64,000 nt of DNA from Bacteroidaceae bacterium (GTDB taxonomy: Bacteria; Bacteroidota; Bacteroidia; Bacteroidales; Bacteroidaceae): positions 47,988 to 111,987 of the forward strand of contig JAKSLJ010000007.1 of assembly GCA_024401275.1 (NCBI GenBank), in the 5' to 3' direction. Shown one piece after another: positions 26,503 through 33,348 of the stretch (within the stretch, counting starts at the first letter, position 1; the number at the start of each line of letters is the position of its first letter). A program made the position numbers and the translations under genes. Under the pieces are notes generated by a model. That model searched no databases. It worked only from the letters and a program-made list of their open reading frames with translations, and was not told the origin of the DNA.

Positions 26503-26925
26503 ATGAACATTTCACGAAACTTCACCCTTGAGGAGCTTCTTCGCTCAGCGACGGCTTCTCGCCTAGGCATTGAGAACACGCCTTCAGTAAGTGTTCTTGG
26601 TAATCTCACGCAGCTCTGTAAGCGCATTCTCCAACCGCTTCGCGACGCTTACGGAAAACCGATCATCGTGACGAGCGGCTATCGTTCCCCAGAGCTCAAC
26701 AAGGCAATAGGCGGAGCAAAGAACAGCCAGCACATGCGCGGTCAGGCGGCAGACATAACAGCCCCCCAGCCCCCCAAGGGGGGAGTTCAAAAAGAGAACT
26801 GCCGCCTCTTCGATCTCATCCGCCAGCTCAACCTCCCCTTCGACCAGCTCATTGACGAGAAGAACTACTCCTGGATTCACGTCAGCTTCTCCGATAAGCC
26901 AAGGAAGCAGGTGCTGCATTTGTAA
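26503..26925 (+). CDS. Peptidase M15 family (D-Ala-D-Ala carboxypeptidase-like)
   Basis: A 140-residue single-domain protein without signal peptide. TSGYRSPELNKAIGG leads into SQHMRGQAADI, whose His77 and Asp84 are zinc ligands, and WIHVSF supplies His126. Family members cleave peptidoglycan peptides and are often phage-type endolysins. Residues about 86-98 (APQPPKGGVQKE) are encoded by a GC-run repeat element inserted in frame between the zinc motif and the next helix. The gene precedes the smalltalk gene. Confidence 0.87.
   Translation: MNISRNFTLEELLRSATASRLGIENTPSVSVLGNLTQLCKRILQPLRDAYGKPIIVTSGYRSPELNKAIGGAKNSQHMRGQAADITAPQPPKGGVQKENCRLFDLIRQLNLPFDQLIDEKNYSWIHVSFSDKPRKQVLHL
26760..26796 (+). 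repeat. GC-run hairpin element inside the M15 peptidase gene
   Basis: AGCCCCCCAGCCCCCCAAGG and the following G-run plus AGTTCAAAAAG match the intergenic family seen at 14137 and, inverted, at 59246. Here it is in frame and preserves the gene. Confidence 0.75.
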
Positions 26926-26929
26926 GGAC

Positions 26930-27166
26930 CTTCCCCCATCCCCTTCCTTACAGGACGGGGAGTAAAATGACTTGAAGGCTATGAAGGCGGTATTCGGAGG
27001 TGTCCTGCCCTCAGGACACCAAGGGACGCAAAAGACATTTTACAATCTTTCGCGCATGGTGCGCTGAGGGCAGCGCACCTCCGTAAATAATTCACCTAAT
27101 GTTTAACCCCAATACCCTCAACACATATCCTTCCTCCCCATAAAAGGGGGAGGCCAGAAGAGGGTC
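26930..27166. repeat. Repeat cluster between M15 peptidase and smalltalk
   Basis: A GC-run element at 26930-26962, a 26-bp imperfect inverted repeat (26995-27020 with 27058-27083, arms CGGAGGTGTCCTGCCCTCAG-like, each arm itself a hairpin), and another GC-run element at 27137-27150. Bases 27096-27140 match the region upstream of the second smalltalk gene at 57431-57476. Confidence 0.75.
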
Positions 27167-27186
27167 TAAAAAAGAAAGGAAAGAGT

Positions 27187-27291
27187 ATGAAAACAAATGA
27201 ATTCCAGTTCGATTGGGCAAAGTTCCTCATCGGACTCCTCTCAGCCCTCATGGGCGCTCTGACAGCTTCTGCCGCAGTAGCTGCGATTTAA
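27187..27291 (+). CDS. Smalltalk-type membrane microprotein, 34 aa
   Basis: The peptide starts MKTNEFQFDWAKFLIGLLSA and ends in an Ala-rich ALTASAAVAAI helix: a short polar N-terminus and one membrane segment. This matches the smalltalk proteins found next to cell-wall hydrolase and HU genes in Bacteroidetes. Upstream AAAGAAAGGAAAGAGT is a purine-rich ribosome-binding-like stretch. A near-identical paralogue lies at 57202-57306. Function is unknown. Confidence 0.8.
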   Translation: MKTNEFQFDWAKFLIGLLSALMGALTASAAVAAI

Positions 27292-27297
27292 GCCAAA

Positions 27298-27333
27298 AAA
27301 GCCTACTCTCTGAGATAGAGGGTAGGCTTTAGC
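27298..27333 (+). terminator. Terminator after the smalltalk gene
   Basis: AAGCCTACTCTC and GAGGGTAGGCTT pair around a short loop just after the stop codon. Confidence 0.75.
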
Positions 27334-27381
27334 GTGCATAAATATGTTTTGAGTCAGAGAAACATCTCCAGACTCATTTTG

Positions 27382-28038
27382 TTAGTAGAGTAATTTCTTT
27401 GGATCAAAACCAGCAGGGTAGTACTGTTCAAGGAGTTTTGCAACTCTTTCTATTTCTTCAATAAGACCTTCTGCTGCGTCTTTATCTCCAGTTTTTACAG
27501 CCTCACACAGTTTTTCCATAACAGAAACCGCCTGACCACAATTTGTGTTTTCTGTGGGCGACCAACATTCGGCTGATTCTGCCCACCACGGGTCAATCAT
27601 GAACTTATATGTTGTACCATCGTTTCCTCGACTTTCATCCATGAAACTTGAAGTGAGTACGGTAGCGTTGAACATCTTTACCAATGAGTTTAAGAGGCTG
27701 TCACTAATGTTCAAGGAATAATCCATCAATGGCACATCCTTTGAATCGCTATTATACCTCTTCTTTGCAAACCAAATGTTTTGTTGCGCCCTTTTTAGTT
27801 TCAGGGATTTTGTCATTCTATCGTATGAAAGGCAATATTCGCTGTCAAAAGAAGGTATTACAAAATACACAAAATCTTTGGCGTCACTAACTTTGAACAG
27901 TTCAAATAGTGTTGGCTCGTATTCTCCTGTGACTCTTGTATGGATTCTTGAAGGCGTCATTCTGTCTTGAGCATGCAGATTTGTAGCTAACAATGTAGAG
28001 GCTAACGCCATGATTGTTGATAAAAGAATCTTCTTCAT
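27382..28038 (-). CDS. Secreted hypothetical protein, 218 aa
   Basis: The ATG at 28038 gives a clean signal peptide MKKILLSTIMALASTLLATN-LHAQ; the longer frame adds a basic leader. The mature part has LFELFKVSDAKDFVYFVIPS and a Glu/Lys-rich helical C-terminus. No family recognised. It is probably periplasmic or surface-located and lies alone between the smalltalk gene and the DUF2442/DUF4160 pairs. Confidence 0.6.
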   Translation of the reverse strand: MKKILLSTIMALASTLLATNLHAQDRMTPSRIHTRVTGEYEPTLFELFKVSDAKDFVYFVIPSFDSEYCLSYDRMTKSLKLKRAQQNIWFAKKRYNSDSKDVPLMDYSLNISDSLLNSLVKMFNATVLTSSFMDESRGNDGTTYKFMIDPWWAESAECWSPTENTNCGQAVSVMEKLCEAVKTGDKDAAEGLIEEIERVAKLLEQYYPAGFDPKKLLY

Positions 28039-28184
28039 AATAATTCCTTTTGCCTTCCTGCTCCTTTCGGCTCTATTCATTTATAATACAGATGCGTGGA
28101 GCAACTATGAAGACATAACGCTTCTGTTTTATTTACCAAAAAGATTCGCTCCGCTGAGCGAGGGGGGATGTTGAATTTACGTGC

Positions 28185-28451
28185 TTACGATTCGTGACCG
28201 TACTTCTGGTAGTCACCGAGAATCTGCTCTACATGTATAACCTCTGAGCAAGAATCCCATGTAACTCCTCCTCCCATAAGATACCATTGGGAGCGCTCGC
28301 GTACAGGCACTTTCTTAAGGCTTGGGAATGCGCTGATAGGCATTAATACGCTTCTGCCATCCACCAAGTCCACCTGCCACTTACCGCGCACAGGAAATTG
28401 AACGGATTTTATTTGTGGTACCGTATTCCAATAGCCTTCTTTTTTGTACAT
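28185..28451 (-). CDS. DUF2442 domain protein (pair 1)
   Basis: An 88-residue protein with VRGKWQVDLVDGRSVLMPISAFPSL (split here as the VDLVDGR and MPISAFP motifs), the core of DUF2442. It starts one base after its DUF4160 partner. Such pairs are frequent in bacteria and have toxin-antitoxin-like organisation, but the activity of this pair is unproven. C-terminal half GGGVTWDSCSEVIHVEQIL is less typical. Confidence 0.7.
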   Translation of the reverse strand: MYKKEGYWNTVPQIKSVQFPVRGKWQVDLVDGRSVLMPISAFPSLKKVPVRERSQWYLMGGGVTWDSCSEVIHVEQILGDYQKYGHES

Positions 28452-28452
28452 A

Positions 28453-28743
28453 TTATTTCTTGATTTTTATAATTCTTATTGTCTTACCTTCCTTGAAGTT
28501 CTTCCATTGAGACAGCAATTTGTCTCTATAGGTTTCTGCCAATAGCTGAACTTCCTTTGCTTGGGCTTCTGTCAAATCGCCTTGTTTTGCTATCTCTACC
28601 TTTGGTTCCAACCATATCTTGCATAGTGTTTGAGTGTCCTTTTTGCCAACATGGACATGAGCACGATTTTCGTTGTAATCCTTGTTATAAAAAAGGAACG
28701 TCCAAAATAACTTAGCTGTTATATATAGTAGAACTTTTGGCAT
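28453..28743 (-). CDS. DUF4160-like protein (pair 1)
   Basis: A 96-residue protein. NENRAHVHVGKKD corresponds to the HxPPHxHV motif of DUF4160, here diverged, and LAETYRDKLLSQWKNF to the conserved C-terminal W helix. It is the first gene of the pair, with a promoter at 28776 that is nearly identical to that of pair 2. The two DUF4160 proteins themselves are strongly diverged. Confidence 0.65.
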   Translation of the reverse strand: MPKVLLYITAKLFWTFLFYNKDYNENRAHVHVGKKDTQTLCKIWLEPKVEIAKQGDLTEAQAKEVQLLAETYRDKLLSQWKNFKEGKTIRIIKIKK

Positions 28744-28766
28744 TCTCTTAGTATTGATATTATGTA

Positions 28767-28844
28767 TTTCGTGTGCAAAGTTAGCACTTTCTTTTTATTC
28801 TACAAAATTTTACTGAAAGAAATCCCGAATTAGGGCTGAAAATG
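28767..28844 (-). repeat. 78-bp promoter repeat, copy 1
   Basis: It matches 29509-29586 with two mismatches in 78. It includes minus-strand TAACTTTG at 28776-28783. Confidence 0.88.
28776..28783 (-). promoter_or_regulatory. -7 element of DUF4160/DUF2442 pair 1
   Basis: Minus-strand GCTAACTTTGCACACG contains TAACTTTG, 33 bases before the ATG at 28743. Confidence 0.65.
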
Positions 28845-28923
28845 GAAACGACGCCTCATAGCGTCGTTAAAATACCGCAAAACAAATCCGCTCATTAAAG
28901 AAGGCATGGGGCTTCTTTTCCAA
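28844..28923. repeat. Palindromic element, GGAAACGACGCC family, short copy
   Basis: Ends TGGAAACGACGCCTCAT and ATGGGGCTTCTTTTCCA are complementary. The inner CGTCGTTAAAATACCGCAAAA matches the reverse complement of the 5781-5888 element. It abuts the stop of the pair 2 DUF2442 gene. Confidence 0.75.
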
Positions 28924-28925
28924 TG

Positions 28926-29231
28926 TTATTTCCCATATTCAGGACCATTGTCTTCGGCTACAATGCCAATCTGCTCGGCTTCGTCTTCTCCAATTCTGTA
29001 GAGAAATTCTGGGGCAAAGCCTATCTCGTTGTTCCAATCTATGGAGAAGGGATCGAGGGTGAAATCACGGAAGTAATCCAGGTCACGAAGTTTATGCGTT
29101 ATCCCACGACCTTCTGAAACAATGGAACTGAAATCAATAGTCTTCTTTGCTCCATTGCTGAACACTGCACTTATCCTATAATCTTCAAGATATTCGGCAG
29201 AAACTATTTTTAGTGAAGGGGTGAAATTCAT
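28926..29231 (-). CDS. DUF2442 domain protein (pair 2)
   Basis: A 101-residue protein with YLEDYRISAVFSNGAKKTID and DLDYFRDFTLDPFSIDWNN, a classic DUF2442 pattern. It lies 2 bases after the pair 2 DUF4160 gene. In other genomes such proteins pair with a DUF4160 partner; a helix-turn-helix is not evident here. Confidence 0.78.
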   Translation of the reverse strand: MNFTPSLKIVSAEYLEDYRISAVFSNGAKKTIDFSSIVSEGRGITHKLRDLDYFRDFTLDPFSIDWNNEIGFAPEFLYRIGEDEAEQIGIVAEDNGPEYGK

Positions 29232-29233
29232 AA

Positions 29234-29491
29234 TTAATCGAGAGGCTTAATCTTGATAGGAGATTCGTAGTTTTGAAGTCTTTTCCAGTTGTCCATAAGT
29301 TCTTCTTTATGAGCGTCAAGCCATTCAAAAACAAGATTGATGACTCTTCGTGGAAGTTCTCCTTTAACAACGCCATTATCTATGTTCACAAACGCCTCAT
29401 AGTCATTATACTTCACATGGAAGTGAGGTGGTTGGTGGTCGTTTATGTACATATAGATGGATATTCCGTAGAACTCACTTATTTGTGGCAT
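29234..29491 (-). CDS. DUF4160 domain protein (pair 2)
   Basis: An 85-residue protein with the full family signature: MPQISEFYGISIYMYINDHQ, then PPHFHVKYNDYEA, then PRRVINLVFEWLDAHKEELM and NWKRLQNYESPIKIKPL. It is the first gene of pair 2, downstream of the second 78-bp promoter repeat. A role in a toxin-antitoxin-like unit is inference. Confidence 0.82.
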   Translation of the reverse strand: MPQISEFYGISIYMYINDHQPPHFHVKYNDYEAFVNIDNGVVKGELPRRVINLVFEWLDAHKEELMDNWKRLQNYESPIKIKPLD

Positions 29492-29508
29492 AACTGTTTT
29501 GATTATTT

Positions 29509-29586
29509 TTTCGTGTGCAAAGTTAGCACTTTCTTTTTATTCTACAAAATTTTACCGAAAGAAATCCCGAATTAGGGATGAAAATG
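29509..29586 (-). repeat. 78-bp promoter repeat, copy 2
   Basis: It is the same sequence as 28767-28844 apart from two bases. It contains minus-strand TAACTTTG at 29518-29525, 27 bases before the pair 2 DUF4160 ATG. Confidence 0.88.
29518..29525 (-). promoter_or_regulatory. -7 element of DUF4160/DUF2442 pair 2
   Basis: Minus-strand TAACTTTG inside the duplicated promoter module. Confidence 0.65.
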
Positions 29587-29589
29587 CCT

Positions 29590-29623
29590 AAAGCGTTGCC
29601 GTAACCGTTGCCGTAAAAAATGC
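29590..29623 (-). repeat. Inverted copy of the ACGGCAACGG repeat
   Basis: The reverse complement GCATTTTTTACGGCAACGGT continues into ACGGCAACGCTTT and matches 21280-21313 at 33 of 34 positions. Confidence 0.85.
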
Positions 29624-29639
29624 GATGGTCATAAATGAA

Positions 29640-29672
29640 AAAATGCACAAAAGGGTCAGACCCCTTTGTGCA
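29640..29672 (-). terminator. Terminator of glyS
   Basis: TGCACAAAAGGGTC and GACCCCTTTGTGCA form a long stem with one mismatch. On the minus strand a T-run follows directly. Confidence 0.75.
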
Positions 29673-29698
29673 AATTTTGTTACTATTATAATATGTTA

Positions 29699-31243
29699 TT
29701 ACTTCAAGTTCTTAAGGAGCGAAGTGATTGAAACCTTGTCCTCGATAAGAGCGCAGAGGTCAGAGATCTTAACGCGCTGCTGCTCCATTGTGTCGCGGTC
29801 GCGGAGAGTTACGCAGTTGTCCTCGAGAGATTCGAAGTCAACAGTTACGCAGTAAGGAGTACCGACAGCGTCCTGCTTGCGGTAACGCTTACCGATAGAA
29901 CCCTTCTCGTCGTAAGAAACGTTGAAGTGGAACTTGAGCTCGTCCATGATTTCCTTTGCCTTCTCAGGAAGACCGTTCTTCTTAACGAGTGGCATTACGC
30001 AGAGCTTTGTTGGAGCGAGAGCTGCTGGGAGGTGAAGAACAACACGTGTCTCACCGTTCTCAAGCTTCTCTTCCTCGTAAGAGTGGCACATTACAGAGAG
30101 GAACATACGGTCAACACCGATTGATGTCTCGATAACGTAAGGTACATAGCTCTCGTTTGTCTCTGGGTCGAAGTACTTGATAGACTTGCCTGAGTACTTC
30201 TCGTGCTGAGAGAGGTCGAAGTTTGTGCGTGAGTGGATACCCTCAACTTCCTTGAAGCCGAATGGCATCTTGAACTCTACGTCTGTAGCTGCGTTAGCAT
30301 AGTGAGCAAGCTTGTCGTGGTCGTGGAAACGGTAGTTCTCAGCGCCGAAGCCGAGGTTCTGGTGCCATGCCATACGAGTTTCCTTCCACTTTGCAAACCA
30401 GTCAAGTTCTGTTCCTGGCTTTACGAAGAACTGCATTTCCATCTGCTCGAACTCGCGCATACGGAAGATGAACTGACGAGCAACGATTTCGTTACGGAAA
30501 GCCTTACCAATCTGAGCGATACCGAATGGAATCTTCATGTTACCTGTCTTCTGAACGTTGAGGTAGTTTACGAAGATACCCTGAGCTGTTTCTGGACGAA
30601 GGTAAACCTTCATAGCAGCATCGGCAGAAGCACCCATTTCTGTTGCGAACATGAGGTTGAACTGACGAACATCTGTCCAGTTGCGAGTACCAGAGATAGG
30701 GCAAACGATTTCCTCGTCAAGGATAATCTGCTTGAGCTCCTCAAGGTTGTTGTCGTTGAGAGCCTTTGCGAAACGAGCGTGAAGAGCATCGCGCTTTTCC
30801 TGGTTCTCAAGAACGCGAGCATTTGTAGCGCGGAACTGTGCCTCGTCGAAAGCATCGCCGAAACGCTTAGCAGCCTTAGCTACTTCCTTGTTGATCTTCT
30901 CGTCGTACTTAGCGAGCTGATCCTCGATGAGAACGTCAGCACGGTAGCGCTTCTTAGAGTCGCGGTTGTCGATGAGAGGGTCGTTGAATGCGTCAACGTG
31001 GCCAGAAGCCTTCCATATAGTTGGGTGCATAAAGATGCAAGAGTCGATGCCCACGATGTTGTCGTGAAGAAGCACCATGCTCTTCCACCAATAGTCCTTG
31101 ATGTTGTTCTTCATCATAACGCCGTTCTGACCGTAGTCGTAAACAGCGCCAAGTCCGTCGTAGATTTCTGAACTTGGGAATACGAAACCATACTCTTTGC
31201 AGTGAGAAATGATTTTCTTGAATACGTCTTCTTGCTGTGCCAT
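29699..31243 (-). CDS. glyS: Glycine--tRNA ligase, eukaryotic/archaeal-type alpha2
   Basis: A 514-residue class II synthetase. It begins with MAQQEDVFKKIISHCKEYGF and VFPSSEIYDGLGAVYDYGQNG. Motif 2 FRNEIVARQFIFRMREFEQMEMQFF and ARTNFDL-like SRTNFDLSQHE follow. An anticodon-binding domain is formed by APTKLCVMPLVKK to the C-terminus. It charges tRNA-Gly. The gene is monocistronic, with its promoter at 31355 and terminator at 29640, and is the right core boundary of the accessory island. Confidence 0.96.
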   Translation of the reverse strand: MAQQEDVFKKIISHCKEYGFVFPSSEIYDGLGAVYDYGQNGVMMKNNIKDYWWKSMVLLHDNIVGIDSCIFMHPTIWKASGHVDAFNDPLIDNRDSKKRYRADVLIEDQLAKYDEKINKEVAKAAKRFGDAFDEAQFRATNARVLENQEKRDALHARFAKALNDNNLEELKQIILDEEIVCPISGTRNWTDVRQFNLMFATEMGASADAAMKVYLRPETAQGIFVNYLNVQKTGNMKIPFGIAQIGKAFRNEIVARQFIFRMREFEQMEMQFFVKPGTELDWFAKWKETRMAWHQNLGFGAENYRFHDHDKLAHYANAATDVEFKMPFGFKEVEGIHSRTNFDLSQHEKYSGKSIKYFDPETNESYVPYVIETSIGVDRMFLSVMCHSYEEEKLENGETRVVLHLPAALAPTKLCVMPLVKKNGLPEKAKEIMDELKFHFNVSYDEKGSIGKRYRKQDAVGTPYCVTVDFESLEDNCVTLRDRDTMEQQRVKISDLCALIEDKVSITSLLKNLK

Positions 31244-31354
31244 ATTTGGTTTTAGTTTTTAGTTTCTGGTTTTGTTTTTAGTTTGTTTTTGGGACAATTA
31301 ACCGAACTCGGTTAATTGTGGGTGCCAATTGTGGTTGCTACATAAATTTTCGCG

Positions 31355-31362
31355 CAAAGTTA
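31355..31362 (-). promoter_or_regulatory. -7 element of glyS
   Basis: Minus-strand TAACTTTG followed by CGCG. The leader to the ATG is about 110 bases and A/C-rich. Confidence 0.65.
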
Positions 31363-31423
31363 TGGATTTTTTATCTATTTTAAGGCAAAAAGGGGTAAAT
31401 AATTGATTTTGAGTGCCGATTTC

Positions 31424-32146
31424 TTAATCTAAAAGTTCGTTAAGACGGCTGATTATGCGGTCTGGAGCCACTTCTGACAGTTTGTCATGCTCGTCGCTCC
31501 ATGGTTCTCCCTTAATCCAAATCGCTTTGCAACCGAGCTTTTTAGCAGGCAAAATATCCTTCGTAAGATGGTCGCCGATGACGATTGTCTCCTCCGGTTT
31601 CGCCTTCATTCGCTCCATGCAGAGCGAGAGAAGTCGCGGATCGGGTTTGCGTATGCCTTCCGTAGCCGATTCAACTACAGCGGTAAAGAACTGTCGGAGA
31701 TTGAACTCTTCCAACACTGCTTCTATATTGCCGTAGAAATTGCTTACCACACCGAGAATATGTCCCTGCTCATGAAGGGCTTTTATTACCTTCTTGCTTT
31801 CCGAAATGTTCCGTATTGTCATGGAATAAAGATCGTCCAAAAGTTGCTGATGGAGTAGGGCAGATTCGGAAAGATTTCCTTCAGATATATTGTCGCGATG
31901 CTCTTCAGAGAAATAGCCGAGATGTTCCAGCTGAAGTCTCAGCTTGTGTGATAGGGTAGTGTGGAAGGTGTCAGTAGGAGATATTACTGCATGAGAACCC
32001 AGATAGCGCTCCGCATAGACGTATGCCTCACGAAACGTATCTTCAAAAATAGGCACGCCTGCTCTTTCGTAGGCGTGCCATATAGTTTTTCCCCAATGAT
32101 TTCCCGGTGTGTCTATCGTTGCACCGTAATCAAAGATATAATTCAT
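31424..32146 (-). CDS. HAD superfamily hydrolase
   Basis: A 240-residue protein. Motif I is FDYGATIDT, with the nucleophile Asp6 but Gly at the second-Asp position. GVVSNFYGN is motif II, KPDPRLL with RKPDPR supplies the Lys, and VIGDHLTKDI is motif IV. Family members are phosphatases, but loss of the second Asp, the usual acid/base, could change the activity. It starts two bases before the stop of oadB would end, so it is the last gene of the decarboxylase operon. Confidence 0.8.
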   Translation of the reverse strand: MNYIFDYGATIDTPGNHWGKTIWHAYERAGVPIFEDTFREAYVYAERYLGSHAVISPTDTFHTTLSHKLRLQLEHLGYFSEEHRDNISEGNLSESALLHQQLLDDLYSMTIRNISESKKVIKALHEQGHILGVVSNFYGNIEAVLEEFNLRQFFTAVVESATEGIRKPDPRLLSLCMERMKAKPEETIVIGDHLTKDILPAKKLGCKAIWIKGEPWSDEHDKLSEVAPDRIISRLNELLD

Positions 32147-32147
32147 T

Positions 32148-33299
32148 TTAGCTCAAGAAGCCGAGGAGAGCACCGGCAGCAACAGCCGAGCCAATCACAC
32201 CTGCTACGTTAGGACCCATAGCGTGCATGAGGAGGAAGTTGCGCTTGTCGTACTCAAGACCAAGGTTGTTAGAGATACGAGCACTCATTGGTACGGCAGA
32301 AACGCCGGCATTACCGATGAGAGGGTTGATCTGGTTATCCTTTGGAAGGAAGAGGTTCATGATCTTCACGAAGCAAACGCCTGATGTAGAAGCTACAACG
32401 AATGCGCAAGCACCAACGAAGAAGATGAAGATTGTGTTCAGTGTGAGGAACTCAGATGCCTGAGTAGAACAACCTACTGTAAGACCGAGGAGAGAAACGA
32501 TTACGTCGTTCAAAGCTGAACCGGCAGTCTTAGCCAAACGAGTTGTCTTTCCAGACTCCTTCAAGAGGTTACCGAAGAAAAGCATACCGAGAAGTGGTAA
32601 GCCTGAAGGCACGATGAAGGTAGTGAGCAACAAACCGATGATAGGGAAGAGGATGCGCTCTGTCTGAGATACCTGACGAGGTGACTTCATCTTGATGACA
32701 CGCTCCTTCTTAGTAGTGAGAAGACGCATCAAAGGTGGCTGAATCACTGGTACGAGTGCCATGTATGAGTAAGCACAAACGGCGATGGCACCCATGAGGT
32801 TTGGACAAAGCTTACTTGAAAGGAAGATAGCTGTAGGACCGTCAGCACCACCGATGATAGCGATACCTGCAGCCTGGTTTGGTTCGAAGCCAAGAGCAAG
32901 GGCTGCCATGTAAGCACCGAAGATACCGAACTGAGCCGCAGCACCGATAAGCACAAGCTTTGGATTTGAAATCAAGGCAGAGAAGTCGGTCATCGCACCG
33001 ATTCCAAGGAATACGAGTGGCGGATACCAACCCTGACGAACACCTTGATAGAAGATGTTAAGCACTGAGTGATCCTCGTAAAGACCGATTTCCAGACCTG
33101 CGTCAGCACGGAAAGGAATGTTACCTAGGATGATACCAAGGCCGATAGGTACGAGAAGAAGTGGTTCGAAGTCCTTCTTTATGGCAAGCCAAATGAAGAA
33201 CATACCAACGGCAATCATGACGAGGTTCGCCCATTCAGCGTTGACGAAACCTGTATAGGAGAGGAACTCTATAAAGTTTTCCGAAATGAATTCAAACAT
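32148..33299 (-). CDS. oadB: Sodium-translocating decarboxylase beta subunit
   Basis: A 383-residue protein with about nine to eleven membrane segments. Signatures are FLGIGAMTDFSALISNPKL, AGIAIIGGADGPTAIFLSSK and GNAGVSAVPMSARISNN, all typical of OadB/MmdB/GcdB. The subunit decarboxylates carboxybiotin and pumps sodium out of the cell. It lies downstream of the biotin carrier gene (49-base gap). Whether the substrate is oxaloacetate or methylmalonyl-CoA depends on an alpha subunit not found here. Confidence 0.93.
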   Translation of the reverse strand: MFEFISENFIEFLSYTGFVNAEWANLVMIAVGMFFIWLAIKKDFEPLLLVPIGLGIILGNIPFRADAGLEIGLYEDHSVLNIFYQGVRQGWYPPLVFLGIGAMTDFSALISNPKLVLIGAAAQFGIFGAYMAALALGFEPNQAAGIAIIGGADGPTAIFLSSKLCPNLMGAIAVCAYSYMALVPVIQPPLMRLLTTKKERVIKMKSPRQVSQTERILFPIIGLLLTTFIVPSGLPLLGMLFFGNLLKESGKTTRLAKTAGSALNDVIVSLLGLTVGCSTQASEFLTLNTIFIFFVGACAFVVASTSGVCFVKIMNLFLPKDNQINPLIGNAGVSAVPMSARISNNLGLEYDKRNFLLMHAMGPNVAGVIGSAVAAGALLGFLS

Positions 33300-33348
33300 G
33301 AGGTAAGTTGTTGTTAAGAAGTTGGTGTTATAATAGCGTTATGCGGTA

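Noticed and set aside
30233-31171. 312-codon plus-strand frame opposite glyS
   Set aside because: It is a shadow of glyS codon usage; low-complexity Val/Leu/Ser composition and no homology motif.
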